DNA of 64,000 nt, taken from assembly GCF_900302485.1 (NCBI RefSeq), contig NZ_OMOI01000001.1:1550001-1614000 (forward strand). The letters are read 5' to 3'. Below are positions 9,844-18,620 of this stretch, in pieces. Source of the stretch: Aliiroseovarius pelagivivens. GTDB lineage: Bacteria > Pseudomonadota > Alphaproteobacteria > Rhodobacterales > Rhodobacteraceae. Below the pieces are notes generated by a model. It was not told where the DNA came from. It saw only the letters and a list, made by a program, of their open reading frames with translations, and ran no database searches. The position numbers and the translations under genes are program-made. Position 1 is the first letter of the stretch, and every line of letters starts with the position of its first letter.

Positions 9844-10145
9844 CCACGAGGAAATGATCTTGGACCGCCCGTGGAAGCCGCGCAAGCGATAGTCCATTGA
9901 CGCCGACTATGCCGCCGCCGCTGAAATCTTGCTGATCAAGGTGCCCATTTCGAACAGTCCAGGCAGGCTTTCGGTGTCGATTGGCCAAACATGCTGAAGT
10001 GCAGCCACAGAAAGACCTAATTCGCAACAAGATGAGGCCTTTGGACTGGGCGAGTTGACAGAAATGGATTTGCGCCGCAAAACGCAATCATAGCAACTGT
10101 TTAGTATGCGCTCCTCCTAAGGTCGTATATCCGGAGGACAAGTCA
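9844..10145. other. Gene-free stretch after the efflux operon
   Basis: About 300 bases with no supported gene. Frames on both strands are short or interrupted, and a 94-codon minus-strand frame overlapping the transporter end has no recognisable domain. Base composition drops compared with the flanking operons. The right end carries a strong GGAGG (10133-10137) that serves the short ORF following. Confidence 0.5.
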
Positions 10146-10322
10146 GTGAATTACCCCGTTACGATCAGTTTGGGTGACTGCTGTGCTGGCTTTGTCACCC
10201 GCTTCCGCAAAGAGTACGAATGTCTGCGTGATATGAATGACCGCACCATAGTTGTTTTGGACATGGTGCTTGGTTGCGTTGTAGCATTTGCTTGGCATTG
10301 GGACGGCCTCCAGAGGCGGTGA
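10146..10322 (+). CDS. Short hypothetical ORF (58 aa, GTG start)
   Basis: A 58-codon frame opens with GTG at 10146, placed 8 bases after a full GGAGG. The predicted product is mixed hydrophobic with three cysteines near residues 12, 13 and 26, and ends VVAFAWHWDGLQRR. I do not recognise a family. The good ribosome-binding site argues that it is translated, while its position in a composition-shifted patch and the absence of a known domain argue for either a young accessory gene or the remnant of one. No terminator separates it from the large esterase-like gene starting 87 bases later, so they could share a transcript. Confidence 0.35.
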   Translation: MNYPVTISLGDCCAGFVTRFRKEYECLRDMNDRTIVVLDMVLGCVVAFAWHWDGLQRR

Positions 10323-10409
10323 ACAAGCTGTATTTAGACAATGGACACATGGTGAAAATCCCGACAGCAGGCATGGCCTGAAACGCGCAATCAAGAGCCC
10401 TTGAACCTA

Positions 10410-12413
10410 ATGACCACAACACAACCTTCGATCATCGAAAGCGCTGCGGTAAACAAACCTGATCGCATTCTAGCCAAATGTCGTCAGCTTACCGCTTGGG
10501 CGCAAAAGTTGCCGCGCTGCTTCTCGTCCAATGAACAGGCTGTTAAAGCCTTGCCCGAGTTTGATGAGAGTGAGTTCATTCTTGCCGTGGTGTCACAAGA
10601 TGGCACCCAGCTGGAATACTATCATCGGGATTTCGATGATCCCAATGTCCCTGCGCTGTCGGACGGGATCGAGGGCTGGTGCCAGATACTTGAGGTTCAC
10701 GGTTCCCTACAGCACGCAGTGGGTATCCGCCAGGCGTTGTTATTGGCACCTCCGAATGGAAATACGAAGCCACTGCTTGAAGCTGTCCCAGTGGAGCAGA
10801 AAAAATGCGTGGTGATTTCCCCTGGCTGCCTGACTGTTTACTCACGCAACGATGCGTCCGAATTGAAGCCTGTCTTGTTGTTTACCGGAAGCTTCATCTC
10901 AACCTCGGTCAATCAACTCGCTGGTTACTTGGGCACCTTGCACTCGGATCTTGGTGGCCATGTAAACAACCAAACCGATCGGCTGCCTTCGCAGGGTAAG
11001 TTCATGGCGCTCTGGAACGCAAACCTCAAGCGCAAGGCAAGTCGTTTGGCTAAAGCTGTGATTGATGCACAGCGCCCACAAATCTACCACGACTTCCCCG
11101 AAAACAGTAAAGATCGGCAATCCGTCAATGGCCGAAAAGAGTTCCTGATCGACGCAGGACATGGTTCGGATCAACGCTGCTATTTGTCGCCCGAGGGCTT
11201 TGTACGCCCCATCACCGACCGGTCGATCCTGCTGATGCATACTGGGCAGTCAAATGCAGGAATTCATCCTGCGGGTGGCCCAATTTCAGGGGTTATTAAA
11301 ACCCCATATCACATCCTTACACCCAATGACGGCAGAGGAACTCGCGGATTGATGGGCACTGTACCCAGAGGACCGATTACAGACATTGCTCTACTTGACG
11401 AGTATGTTTGGCTTCCACTTCAGTCCGTTGTAGGAGCCGCTGCGAGCACCTATCTTGCGCAAATCCCTAAAGATCAGGAGTGGCCGCAAATCATCGTCCG
11501 TTCAGAAGCCATCGGTGGTCAGGCATTCATCGGTAACTCACAGTTCCCGCGGCGACCCGGTCTGCACAAGAACGAGCTGGGCGAACGCGCGCAATGTTTC
11601 AAAAACCTCATCTCAACGGCAGTTCAAACGGTCAAAGTCGCTAAAGAGCAAGGCGCACCTGTTGAAGTCATATACATTGCATTCACCCATCAAGAAGCTG
11701 ATCGCGGTGCACGACGAGAAAGCTACGCTGAACTGGCCACTAACTTTTTCAAAGACGTCGAAGACGGGTTGTCCCATCTAAACATTCCTGTCTTCTGGCT
11801 TCTTGATCAATCTCCGGGCACTTTTCGGGACTCCAGCTGGCAAGCGCGCCTGGCGCTGAAGGATCTTGCCGACCGTTTTCCGAATGTGCACCTGATCCAG
11901 CCCAGATACCCCTATCCACTTCATGACACAACGCACTGGAGCAATCGTGCCAAAGCACTTTATGGAGAGTTCTTAGGGCGCGCTATTTGGGACCTAGAAC
12001 AAGGCAATCGGTGCGCTGCCATCAGCCCTATCCATGCCGCGCGTTCAGAGAATGAAATTCGCATCCGTTTTGATAATGAAACAAGTTTGGTTCTTGATGA
12101 AACGTATTTTCCTGCGCCCCCTGCTAATTTCGGGTTCCAAATCATCGGACCCCGGCAACGGGCATCGATACAACAGGTAAGGGTTATATCGGACTGTGAA
12201 ATATCCATTCAGCTGGATCGAGTTCCCCGCGATGACATGGGCGCAGCCTTGGGAATTCGATACGCAATGGCCGATCTTCCCGAAGACAAACGCGTAACTG
12301 GCTGGGCCGCCGGGATTGGCTGTCTGCGCGAGGAACGGGGATTTCCAAGTCTTGCGTTTGAAGGCGTCACGCACCACCCTTGGGTGCCCGCTTTCGAGAT
12401 CAAGGGACTCTAG
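10410..12413 (+). CDS. SGNH hydrolase-like protein (sialate O-acetylesterase type)
   Basis: This 667-residue protein has no signal peptide or membrane segment. The middle part (about residues 270-530) has the blocks of SGNH/sialate-O-acetylesterase enzymes: HTGQSNAG with nucleophile Ser281, an IGGQAFIGN glycine block, FTHQEAD in place of the usual HQGESD, and HDTTHW carrying the Asp506/His509 pair. The first 250 and last 130 residues match nothing I recognise. An esterase acting on an O-acyl group of a sugar is the best guess. The ATG at 10410 is preferred to the TTG three codons earlier, because AAGAG sits 12 bases before the ATG but only 3 before the TTG. Codon use is less GC-rich than in the neighbours, suggesting acquisition. 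Confidence 0.72.
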   Translation: MTTTQPSIIESAAVNKPDRILAKCRQLTAWAQKLPRCFSSNEQAVKALPEFDESEFILAVVSQDGTQLEYYHRDFDDPNVPALSDGIEGWCQILEVHGSLQHAVGIRQALLLAPPNGNTKPLLEAVPVEQKKCVVISPGCLTVYSRNDASELKPVLLFTGSFISTSVNQLAGYLGTLHSDLGGHVNNQTDRLPSQGKFMALWNANLKRKASRLAKAVIDAQRPQIYHDFPENSKDRQSVNGRKEFLIDAGHGSDQRCYLSPEGFVRPITDRSILLMHTGQSNAGIHPAGGPISGVIKTPYHILTPNDGRGTRGLMGTVPRGPITDIALLDEYVWLPLQSVVGAAASTYLAQIPKDQEWPQIIVRSEAIGGQAFIGNSQFPRRPGLHKNELGERAQCFKNLISTAVQTVKVAKEQGAPVEVIYIAFTHQEADRGARRESYAELATNFFKDVEDGLSHLNIPVFWLLDQSPGTFRDSSWQARLALKDLADRFPNVHLIQPRYPYPLHDTTHWSNRAKALYGEFLGRAIWDLEQGNRCAAISPIHAARSENEIRIRFDNETSLVLDETYFPAPPANFGFQIIGPRQRASIQQVRVISDCEISIQLDRVPRDDMGAALGIRYAMADLPEDKRVTGWAAGIGCLREERGFPSLAFEGVTHHPWVPAFEIKGL

Positions 12414-12470
12414 TAGGCGCGCGCGTCGTCTTCTTGACGGTACAGAACTCCACCTTCTACAAAAGCAAAA

Positions 12471-12490
12471 CGCCCCCGAAATCGGGGGCG
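12471..12490 (-). terminator. Rho-independent terminator of pntAB
   Basis: The 9-bp arms CGCCCCCGA and TCGGGGGCG are separated by two bases. On the minus strand the hairpin is followed by TTTTG, so it ends the pntA-pntB transcript 21 bases after the pntB stop. It may also act for the plus-strand esterase gene, though without a T-run there. Confidence 0.85.
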
Positions 12491-12511
12491 CTTCACATAA
12501 CTTAGAATGTC

Positions 12512-13957
12512 TTACTGGATCATCGTCAGCAATGTATCCAGCGACTGTTTCGCGTCGCCATAGAACATGCGCGTGTTCTCTTTGAAGAACAGCGGGTTCT
12601 CGATGCCCGAGTAACCGGTACCTTGACCACGTTTCGACACGAAGACCTGCTTGGCTTTCCAGCATTCCAGAACCGGCATGCCGGCGATGGGGCTGTTGGG
12701 GTCTTCCTGTGCAGCAGGGTTCACGATGTCGTTCGAGCCGATGACGATGGCGACGTCTGTTTCCGGGAAGTCGTCATTGATCTCATCCATCTCAAGCACG
12801 ATGTCGTAAGGCACCTTGGCTTCCGCCAGCAGCACGTTCATGTGCCCAGGCAGACGGCCAGCAACCGGGTGGATTGCAAAGCGGACGTTCTTGCCCTTGG
12901 CGCGCAGACGGCGGGTCAGCTCGGCCACGTTCTGCTGGGCTTGCGCCACAGCCATACCGTAACCGGGGATGATGACCACGCTGTCGGCTTCATCCAGTGC
13001 AGCCGCAACACCATCGGCGTCGATGGCGATCTGTTCGCCGTCGATTTCCATGGCAGGACCGTCGGAACCGCCACCAAAGCCACCAAGGATAACGCTGACG
13101 AACGAGCGGTTCATCGCTTTACACATGATGTAGGACAGGATCGCACCCGACGAACCAACCAGCGCGCCGACAACGATCAGAAGGTCGTTGCCCAGCGAGA
13201 AGCCGATCGCAGCCGCAGCCCAACCCGAGTAGCTGTTCAGCATCGACACAACCACCGGCATGTCGGCACCGCCGATGCCCATGATCAGGTGATAGCCGAT
13301 GAACAGAGCTGCAATGGTCAGGATGATTAGCGGCAGGAAGGCTGCCGTGTTCAGATACCAGATCAGGCAGATCACCGAAATCGCTGCAGCGCCGGCGTTC
13401 AGCATGTGACCACCCGGCAGCTTTTCAGCCGACGATGTCACTTTGCCCGACAGTTTGCCGTACGCAATGACCGAACCGGTGAAGGTCACGGCACCGATCC
13501 AGACACCCAGCGACAGCTCGACCAACAGAATGTTGATCTCGACTGCGGATTTCTTGGCGATAAGTTTGCCGAAGGCACCCAGCTCTTTGACAGCGTCGCC
13601 GCCAGCAGCCAGAGCCTCGGCCGCGTTGCCGATCTCGAAATGGGCGTTGAAGCCCACGAAAACAGCAGCCAGACCGACCAGTGCGTGCATCCCAGCGACC
13701 AGTTCCGGCATCTGGGTCATCTCGACCTTCGATGCCAGCTGATAGCCAATGAAACCACCCGCAGCGATCAGCGGGATCGACAGCCACCAAAGACCGGCTC
13801 CGGGGCCAATCAGGGTCGCAGCCACTGCCAGACCCATGCCGACAATGCCATACCATACCGCGCGTTTCGCGCTTTCCTGTCCCGACAAACCGCCAAGAGA
13901 GAGGATGAAAAGAACTGCTGCAACAACATATGCAGCTGTGGTGAAACCAAATTCCAT
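12512..13957 (-). CDS. pntB: NAD(P) transhydrogenase beta subunit PntB
   Basis: PntB is the membrane and NADP(H)-binding subunit of the proton-translocating transhydrogenase, which uses proton-motive force to make NADPH from NADH. The 481-residue protein has about nine N-terminal membrane helices (residues 1-270), then the soluble dIII domain with [36 protein letters not shown] and a [16 protein letters not shown] end, all typical. I start it at the ATG at 13957, which has AAGGGGG upstream; the frame is open 12 codons further but with no better site. It follows pntA by 13 bases. Confidence 0.97.
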   Translation of the reverse strand: MEFGFTTAAYVVAAVLFILSLGGLSGQESAKRAVWYGIVGMGLAVAATLIGPGAGLWWLSIPLIAAGGFIGYQLASKVEMTQMPELVAGMHALVGLAAVFVGFNAHFEIGNAAEALAAGGDAVKELGAFGKLIAKKSAVEINILLVELSLGVWIGAVTFTGSVIAYGKLSGKVTSSAEKLPGGHMLNAGAAAISVICLIWYLNTAAFLPLIILTIAALFIGYHLIMGIGGADMPVVVSMLNSYSGWAAAAIGFSLGNDLLIVVGALVGSSGAILSYIMCKAMNRSFVSVILGGFGGGSDGPAMEIDGEQIAIDADGVAAALDEADSVVIIPGYGMAVAQAQQNVAELTRRLRAKGKNVRFAIHPVAGRLPGHMNVLLAEAKVPYDIVLEMDEINDDFPETDVAIVIGSNDIVNPAAQEDPNSPIAGMPVLECWKAKQVFVSKRGQGTGYSGIENPLFFKENTRMFYGDAKQSLDTLLTMIQ

Positions 13958-13970
13958 GATCCCTACCCCC

Positions 13971-15542
13971 TTAAGATTTCTGGAACATGGCAAGCATGCG
14001 CCGTGTCACGAGGAAACCACCGAAAATGTTGATCCCGGCCATGAAGACCGAGGCCGCCGCCAGCAGGATGACAAGGAAGCTTCCCGATCCGATCTGCATG
14101 AGCGCGCCCAGAATGATGATCGACGAAATGGCGTTGGTAACAGCCATCAGCGGTGTGTGCAGCGAGTGGCTTACGTTCCAGATCACCTGGAAGCCAACGA
14201 ACACGGCCAAAACGAACACGATGAAGTGCTGCATGAAGCTTGCGGGCGTAAACAGACCAGCAAGCAGCATCAGACCACCACCGACCGCAAGCAGAGTGAC
14301 CTGCTGTTTGGTCTGGGCTTTGAACGCAGCCACTTCAGCGGCGCGTTTTTCTTCCGGTGTCAGTTCCGGCACCACTTCCTTGGGCTTGGCTGCAATGGCC
14401 TGCACCTTCGGGGGCGGCGGCGGGAATGTGATCTCGCCCTGATGGGTCACGGTCGCGCCACGGATCACGTCATCTTCCATGTCGTGATTGACCACACCGT
14501 CCTTTTCAGGCGTCAGGTCAGTCATCATGTGACGGATGTTGTTGGCGTAAAGCGACGAGGACTGCGCAGCCATACGCGACGGGAAGTCGGTATAGCCGAT
14601 GATGGTCACGCCGTTTTCGGTCACGACCTTCTCGTCCATCACGGTGCCTTCGGCGTTGCCGCCCTTTTCGGCAGCAAGGTCAACAATGACCGAGCCCGGC
14701 TTCATCGCGTCGATCATGTCCTTCAACCAAAGCTTCGGAGCTTCGCGGTTCGGGATCAACGCGGTGGTGATGACGATGTCAACTTCAGGAGCCAGTTCGC
14801 GGAACTTGGCAAGTTGGGCTTCGCGGAACTCGGGCGAGGACACAGCGGCGTAACCACCGGTGGCGGCACCGTCCTGCTGTTCTTCCTCGAAATCCAGATA
14901 GACGAACTCGGCGCCCATGCTTTCAACCTGCTCGGCCACTTCCGGACGCACGTCGAACGCGTAAGTGATCGCACCCAGCGAGGTCGAGGTACCAATCGCA
15001 GCCAGACCGGCCACACCGGCGCCTACAACCAGAACCTTGGCAGGCGGAACTTTACCAGCAGCAGTGACCTGACCTGTGAAGAAACGGCCGAAGTTGTTAC
15101 CAGCTTCGATCACCGCACGATAACCTGCGATGTTTGCCATCGAGGACAGGGCGTCCATTTTCTGCGCGCGCGAAATACGGGGAACCATTTCCATCGCGAT
15201 GACATTGGCACCGGATTTCTTGGCCTTCTCCATCCCGTCTTCATTGCCGCCGGGATTGAAGAAACTGATCAGCGTTTTATCCGCCGACAGACGCTTCAGC
15301 TCGGTATCATTCGGCTGACGCACTTTTGCGATGATGTCTGCAGCTTTCCAAAGCGCGGCGGCGGTCTTGACGACCTCGACACCTGCTTCTTTATAAACCG
15401 CATCCGAGAAACCCGCAGCCGCACCGGCCTTGGTCTCGATCACGCAGTCATAGCCCAGCTTTTGCAGCATCTTGGCGCTTTCCGGCGTCATTGCGACCCG
15501 GTTTTCGCCCTCAAATACTTCCTTGGGTACACCGATTTTCAC
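13971..15542 (-). CDS. pntA: NAD(P) transhydrogenase alpha subunit PntA (unsplit)
   Basis: PntA carries the NAD(H)-binding dI domain of the transhydrogenase plus membrane helices that assemble with PntB. The 523-residue product starts [20 protein letters not shown], includes the Rossmann loop [14 protein letters not shown] and the mobile-loop region, and ends with a linker (proline-rich, near residue 365) and four hydrophobic helices. It is a single full-length alpha subunit, unlike the split PntAA/PntAB of Rhodospirillum. The start is GTG at 15542, preceded by GGAAGAG. It is the first gene of the pntA-pntB operon. Confidence 0.97.
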   Translation of the reverse strand: MKIGVPKEVFEGENRVAMTPESAKMLQKLGYDCVIETKAGAAAGFSDAVYKEAGVEVVKTAAALWKAADIIAKVRQPNDTELKRLSADKTLISFFNPGGNEDGMEKAKKSGANVIAMEMVPRISRAQKMDALSSMANIAGYRAVIEAGNNFGRFFTGQVTAAGKVPPAKVLVVGAGVAGLAAIGTSTSLGAITYAFDVRPEVAEQVESMGAEFVYLDFEEEQQDGAATGGYAAVSSPEFREAQLAKFRELAPEVDIVITTALIPNREAPKLWLKDMIDAMKPGSVIVDLAAEKGGNAEGTVMDEKVVTENGVTIIGYTDFPSRMAAQSSSLYANNIRHMMTDLTPEKDGVVNHDMEDDVIRGATVTHQGEITFPPPPPKVQAIAAKPKEVVPELTPEEKRAAEVAAFKAQTKQQVTLLAVGGGLMLLAGLFTPASFMQHFIVFVLAVFVGFQVIWNVSHSLHTPLMAVTNAISSIIILGALMQIGSGSFLVILLAAASVFMAGINIFGGFLVTRRMLAMFQKS

Positions 15543-15719
15543 AGTCTCTTCCTTCTCCCGTCGTGTGCCGAACGAGGGGTCTGTCCCTCGGCCCCGGCGG
15601 TTTCATGGCGCATTCTATACGCATCCCCTGCGCAAGAAGCTATCGTTTCAGCATGCAATGCGACAATTTTATTTCAATACGCGACAGCACGTCGCGGTGC
15701 AATGCCGCTTTGCAGCAAT

Positions 15720-16178
15720 TTACAGCCAGCGACGCACGGTCGCAGCCCAGTTTTTGAACTCATCGCCAAAAATGGCGGTCAGTCCGGCTTCTTCTCCAAT
15801 AATGAAACGTGTCGTGATGATTCTCGTGAACATCGGCACTAAAATCAGGGCTGGCAGTACATCCCAGCGCAGGACAAGCCCGCCCAGAACCAGCGCATCA
15901 CCCAAATAGATCGGGTTGCGTGTCAGGCGATAGATGCCGGATTGAAGAAACGCGGTAGGACGCTGACGCGGGATGATCGTCGTGCGTGCGCGCAGGAATT
16001 CCCACACCGCCAGCACCATTACACCAATCCCTGTCCCGACCAGACCCGTTCCCAGCCAGCGCGTCCAGTTCAGATCGAAGCCAAGCCCAGGGACAAAGCT
16101 ATCCAACCCAAAGGCGACAGCAGCCATAGCAATCAGCCACATTGGAGGCAAATCAACAAGGCGGAGCAATCTAGACAT
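15720..16178 (-). CDS. Isoprenylcysteine carboxyl methyltransferase-like membrane protein
   Basis: This is a 152-residue protein with four or so membrane segments. The second half holds the SAM-binding signature of the ICMT/PEMT methyltransferase superfamily: SGIYRLTRNPIYLGD, then two membrane helices, and EEAGLTAIFGDEFKNW near the end followed by VRRWL. Bacterial members methylate lipids or are of unknown substrate, so no reaction is claimed. The ATG at 16178 is used; an upstream methionine 20 codons earlier would add non-hydrophobic residues with no improvement. It stands alone, 177 bases downstream of the pntA start on the same strand. Confidence 0.84.
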   Translation of the reverse strand: MSRLLRLVDLPPMWLIAMAAVAFGLDSFVPGLGFDLNWTRWLGTGLVGTGIGVMVLAVWEFLRARTTIIPRQRPTAFLQSGIYRLTRNPIYLGDALVLGGLVLRWDVLPALILVPMFTRIITTRFIIGEEAGLTAIFGDEFKNWAATVRRWL

Positions 16179-16268
16179 GGTACCAGCGAATAAAGGGCAG
16201 CTTTCCTGCCCTTGTAACAATTCGACAGATTTATGCAACGCCAGATGAATTAGACATTCGTCGCAGTC

Positions 16269-17180
16269 CTAATGCGCAGGCTTGATAAACGTACCATTGC
16301 GCAGATCGCTCATCGCTTGGCGCAGTTCGTCTTTGGTGTTCATGACAATAGGCCCATGCCAGGCGACGGGTTCTCGGATCGGAGCCCCGGCGACCAGAAG
16401 GAAGCGTACGCCTTCGGGACCGGCCTGCACGCGCACCTCATCCCCTGCGCCAAAGCGGATCACGGTGCGATTGCCTGACAGGTCGCGGATGTTGACCTCT
16501 TGCCCCATTACTTCTTTTTCCAAAAGCACACCCTGAGGCGCCGCCGCGTCTGCAAACGCCCCTGCCCCTTCGAACACATAAGCAAAGGCCTGACGACGTG
16601 TATCAATCGGCAACGTCTTTGTGACGCCCGCAGGAATGCTGACATCCAAATACAGCGGATCTGCTGCGATCCCATCGACCGGGCCAGAGCGGCCCCAGAA
16701 CTTCCCAACGATCACGCGCACCTTGGTGCCATCGTCTTCCTCGATCACGGGGATCTCGACCGAGGGCACGTCCTGATAATTGGGCGCAGTCATCTTCAGA
16801 TCGCGTGGCAAGTTGGCCCACAGCTGGAACCCGTGCATTTGTCCCGTCGTGTTCGCGTTCGGCATTTCCTGATGCATGATGCCAGACCCGGCGGTCATCC
16901 ATTGAATGTCTCCGGCCCCCAACCGTCCTTTGTTGCCAAGACTATCCTCATGCTCGACCTCTCCGGCCAACACATAAGTGATGGTCTCGATCCCGCGATG
17001 TGGATGCCACGGAAAGCCCTTTTCAGACAGACGGGGATCGTCATTGCGGAAATCGTCAAACAGCAGGAAAGGGTCGTAGGCCTTGGGATCGTGAAAGCCA
17101 AAGGCACGATGCAGGTGCACCCCAGCCCCTTCCATTGTGGGTTTGGATAGGTCAGCGGAAAGAACAGGGCGAATGGACAT
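16269..17180 (-). CDS. Pirin family protein
   Basis: This is a 303-residue bicupin of the pirin family. The N-terminal cupin carries the metal-site residues: FPWHPHRGIETITYVL and, further on, MTAGSGIMHQEMP, giving the conserved His/His/His/Glu set that binds Fe(II). The C-terminal cupin is present and the length is typical. Bacterial pirins have been reported as quercetinases or as modulators of pyruvate dehydrogenase; neither can be assigned here. The start is the ATG at 17180, where similarity to other pirins begins; the frame remains open 19 codons upstream. The gene stands alone. Confidence 0.92.
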   Translation of the reverse strand: MSIRPVLSADLSKPTMEGAGVHLHRAFGFHDPKAYDPFLLFDDFRNDDPRLSEKGFPWHPHRGIETITYVLAGEVEHEDSLGNKGRLGAGDIQWMTAGSGIMHQEMPNANTTGQMHGFQLWANLPRDLKMTAPNYQDVPSVEIPVIEEDDGTKVRVIVGKFWGRSGPVDGIAADPLYLDVSIPAGVTKTLPIDTRRQAFAYVFEGAGAFADAAAPQGVLLEKEVMGQEVNIRDLSGNRTVIRFGAGDEVRVQAGPEGVRFLLVAGAPIREPVAWHGPIVMNTKDELRQAMSDLRNGTFIKPAH

Positions 17181-17333
17181 GGGAACCTCGCTTCGTTGGC
17201 GTTTCAACTGCCTAGAAACTAGATGTCCGTGTGCCATCGCGCAATTTGCGCAAATGAACAGGGTTTAGTTGAGAAATGCACAGAGCAGCCCCGCACCGTT
17301 TCAACATCAAATCCACGGCGTTCGCTGTGACCC

Positions 17334-18005
17334 CTACAACCCTGCGCAGGTTGCTTCGTCCGGCCAACACAGAGTGTCGTGCTCGCGCGGGCTGGTGACC
17401 GAGATATGCAGGAACTCAGGGCGATAGATCCCAGTCCAGCGACCTGCGAAAGTTGGGCGGAACTGTGCTGATGTCTCAACAACAATGAGATGCTCGCCAT
17501 TGTACATCTTTGGGATGTGGTGGGCCAATTTCGCACGCAACGAAGCATTGTTGTGGCGCAGCTTGCCGTCGCTTCCGTGCGAGTTCCAAAGAGTTCCATC
17601 TGGCTGAGGCACATGAATTTTGCGGGGTATCTCAACGTTGCATTTGGTGGCGCTACGCTTGCATTCCACAACAGTCACACGCACCCAACTGCTTTCCGAA
17701 CTGCGGGTCATATACTCGAACAGCTCGTCCAGCCCATCCACCATAGACTGATCATAGGCCGGAATACGGGACAGATAGTCAGCAATCGCGTAGTTGGCCT
17801 TCAGCGCCAGACTTTGGTGGCGATAGGCCTCGAAATAGGCATAGGTGGCCTGAAGCCCGAACAAAAGAAGCGGCAGAATAATGACGCTTTCAACCGTCAC
17901 CGTACCGGATTCCGTTCGTGCGAAATCAGCGACCCGGCTGCACATCCGGTTCCATATCCCTTTCGCGTTCGTGGTGTGATCCATGGCCAACATCCTGCTT
18001 TCCAT
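17334..18005 (-). CDS. TadE/TadF-like pseudopilin
   Basis: This is a 223-residue protein with the TadE-like layout: a short basic N-terminus, a SGTVTVESVIILPLLLFG segment with the conserved glutamate after a small-residue stretch, and a long periplasmic part with cysteine pairs. Minor pseudopilins of this type are part of Flp/Tad adhesion pili. Its ATG shares one base with the TadE stop (TGATG), so translation is coupled. The second half has no family signature I can name. A GTG one codon earlier is also possible. The gene is the last of a three-gene unit that lacks the rest of the Tad machinery in this window. Confidence 0.75.
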   Translation of the reverse strand: MESRMLAMDHTTNAKGIWNRMCSRVADFARTESGTVTVESVIILPLLLFGLQATYAYFEAYRHQSLALKANYAIADYLSRIPAYDQSMVDGLDELFEYMTRSSESSWVRVTVVECKRSATKCNVEIPRKIHVPQPDGTLWNSHGSDGKLRHNNASLRAKLAHHIPKMYNGEHLIVVETSAQFRPTFAGRWTGIYRPEFLHISVTSPREHDTLCWPDEATCAGL

Positions 18006-18553
18006 CACGGTTCGTTCACATAGGTCGACACGGCCGTCAGGGCGATTTCGCCATTCGCATCACGCGGCAGGCCCATCACAAGCGGTGTCGTGGCAAAGAA
18101 CGGGCGTTTCAACCAGCACACCCGCAACAGCATCAAGTCGCCACCACCCCCGCCACCAAAGGCAGGAAGGGGTTGCATAGCGTCATTCCGGTCAATGCAG
18201 CTGATATTGCCTTTGGGCATATTCCAGGTAGCTTGATTAACCAAAATCAGCTCGACCATCAGGTCGTCGGCGCACGTCCCCGCCAGCAATGTCTTTTCAC
18301 AGACCTGCGTTTTGAACTGCCCCGTGTTCTGAGGGCGACTGATGCCCAGACGCATCTCGCGCACCGTCATGTCCACTGCGCGCTCTAGGAACACTGAGCG
18401 CATCCCATAGTAGCTAAGCTCGAATGACGTCAGGAACAACGTCATGAACAGCGGGAACCAGAGGACGAACTCGATCGTCGAACTGCCGCTCTGGTCACGC
18501 CACCAGATCAACTGGGACATACGTGTCCTGAATCTGCTTTTGTTCCTAGTCAC
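18005..18553 (-). CDS. TadE-family pseudopilin
   Basis: This is a 182-residue protein with the TadE domain near the N-terminus: QSGSSTIEFVLWFPLFMTLF, a single membrane helix preceded by the small-residue/glutamate motif. The rest is exported, with four cysteines and a run of six glycines near residue 138. TadE is a minor pseudopilin of the Flp pilus apparatus. The start used is GTG at 18553 with GGAG nine bases upstream; an ATG 11 codons later (18520) with AGGA before it is nearly as good. It lies between tadG-like and tadF-like genes. Confidence 0.8.
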   Translation of the reverse strand: MTRNKSRFRTRMSQLIWWRDQSGSSTIEFVLWFPLFMTLFLTSFELSYYGMRSVFLERAVDMTVREMRLGISRPQNTGQFKTQVCEKTLLAGTCADDLMVELILVNQATWNMPKGNISCIDRNDAMQPLPAFGGGGGGDLMLLRVCWLKRPFFATTPLVMGLPRDANGEIALTAVSTYVNEP

Positions 18554-18620
18554 TGGCTATGTCTCCAAACTCGGAAAACTTTGGGCGACCAACGAGCATT
18601 CGATTGCCCGCCCATACTTA

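Noticed and set aside
9803..10087. 94-codon minus-strand frame after the transporter
   Set aside because: No recognisable domain, overlaps the transporter end, and no ribosome-binding site.
10319..10381. Possible transposase-end fragment (a frame reading KLYLDNG)
   Set aside because: Only about 20 codons, preceded by a stop and with no further transposase similarity or terminal repeats.
13749..15842. 697-codon plus-strand frame opposite pntA and pntB
   Set aside because: Antisense shadow of highly conserved genes; the residue mix (Arg/His/Gly rich) is typical of a shadow in GC-rich DNA.
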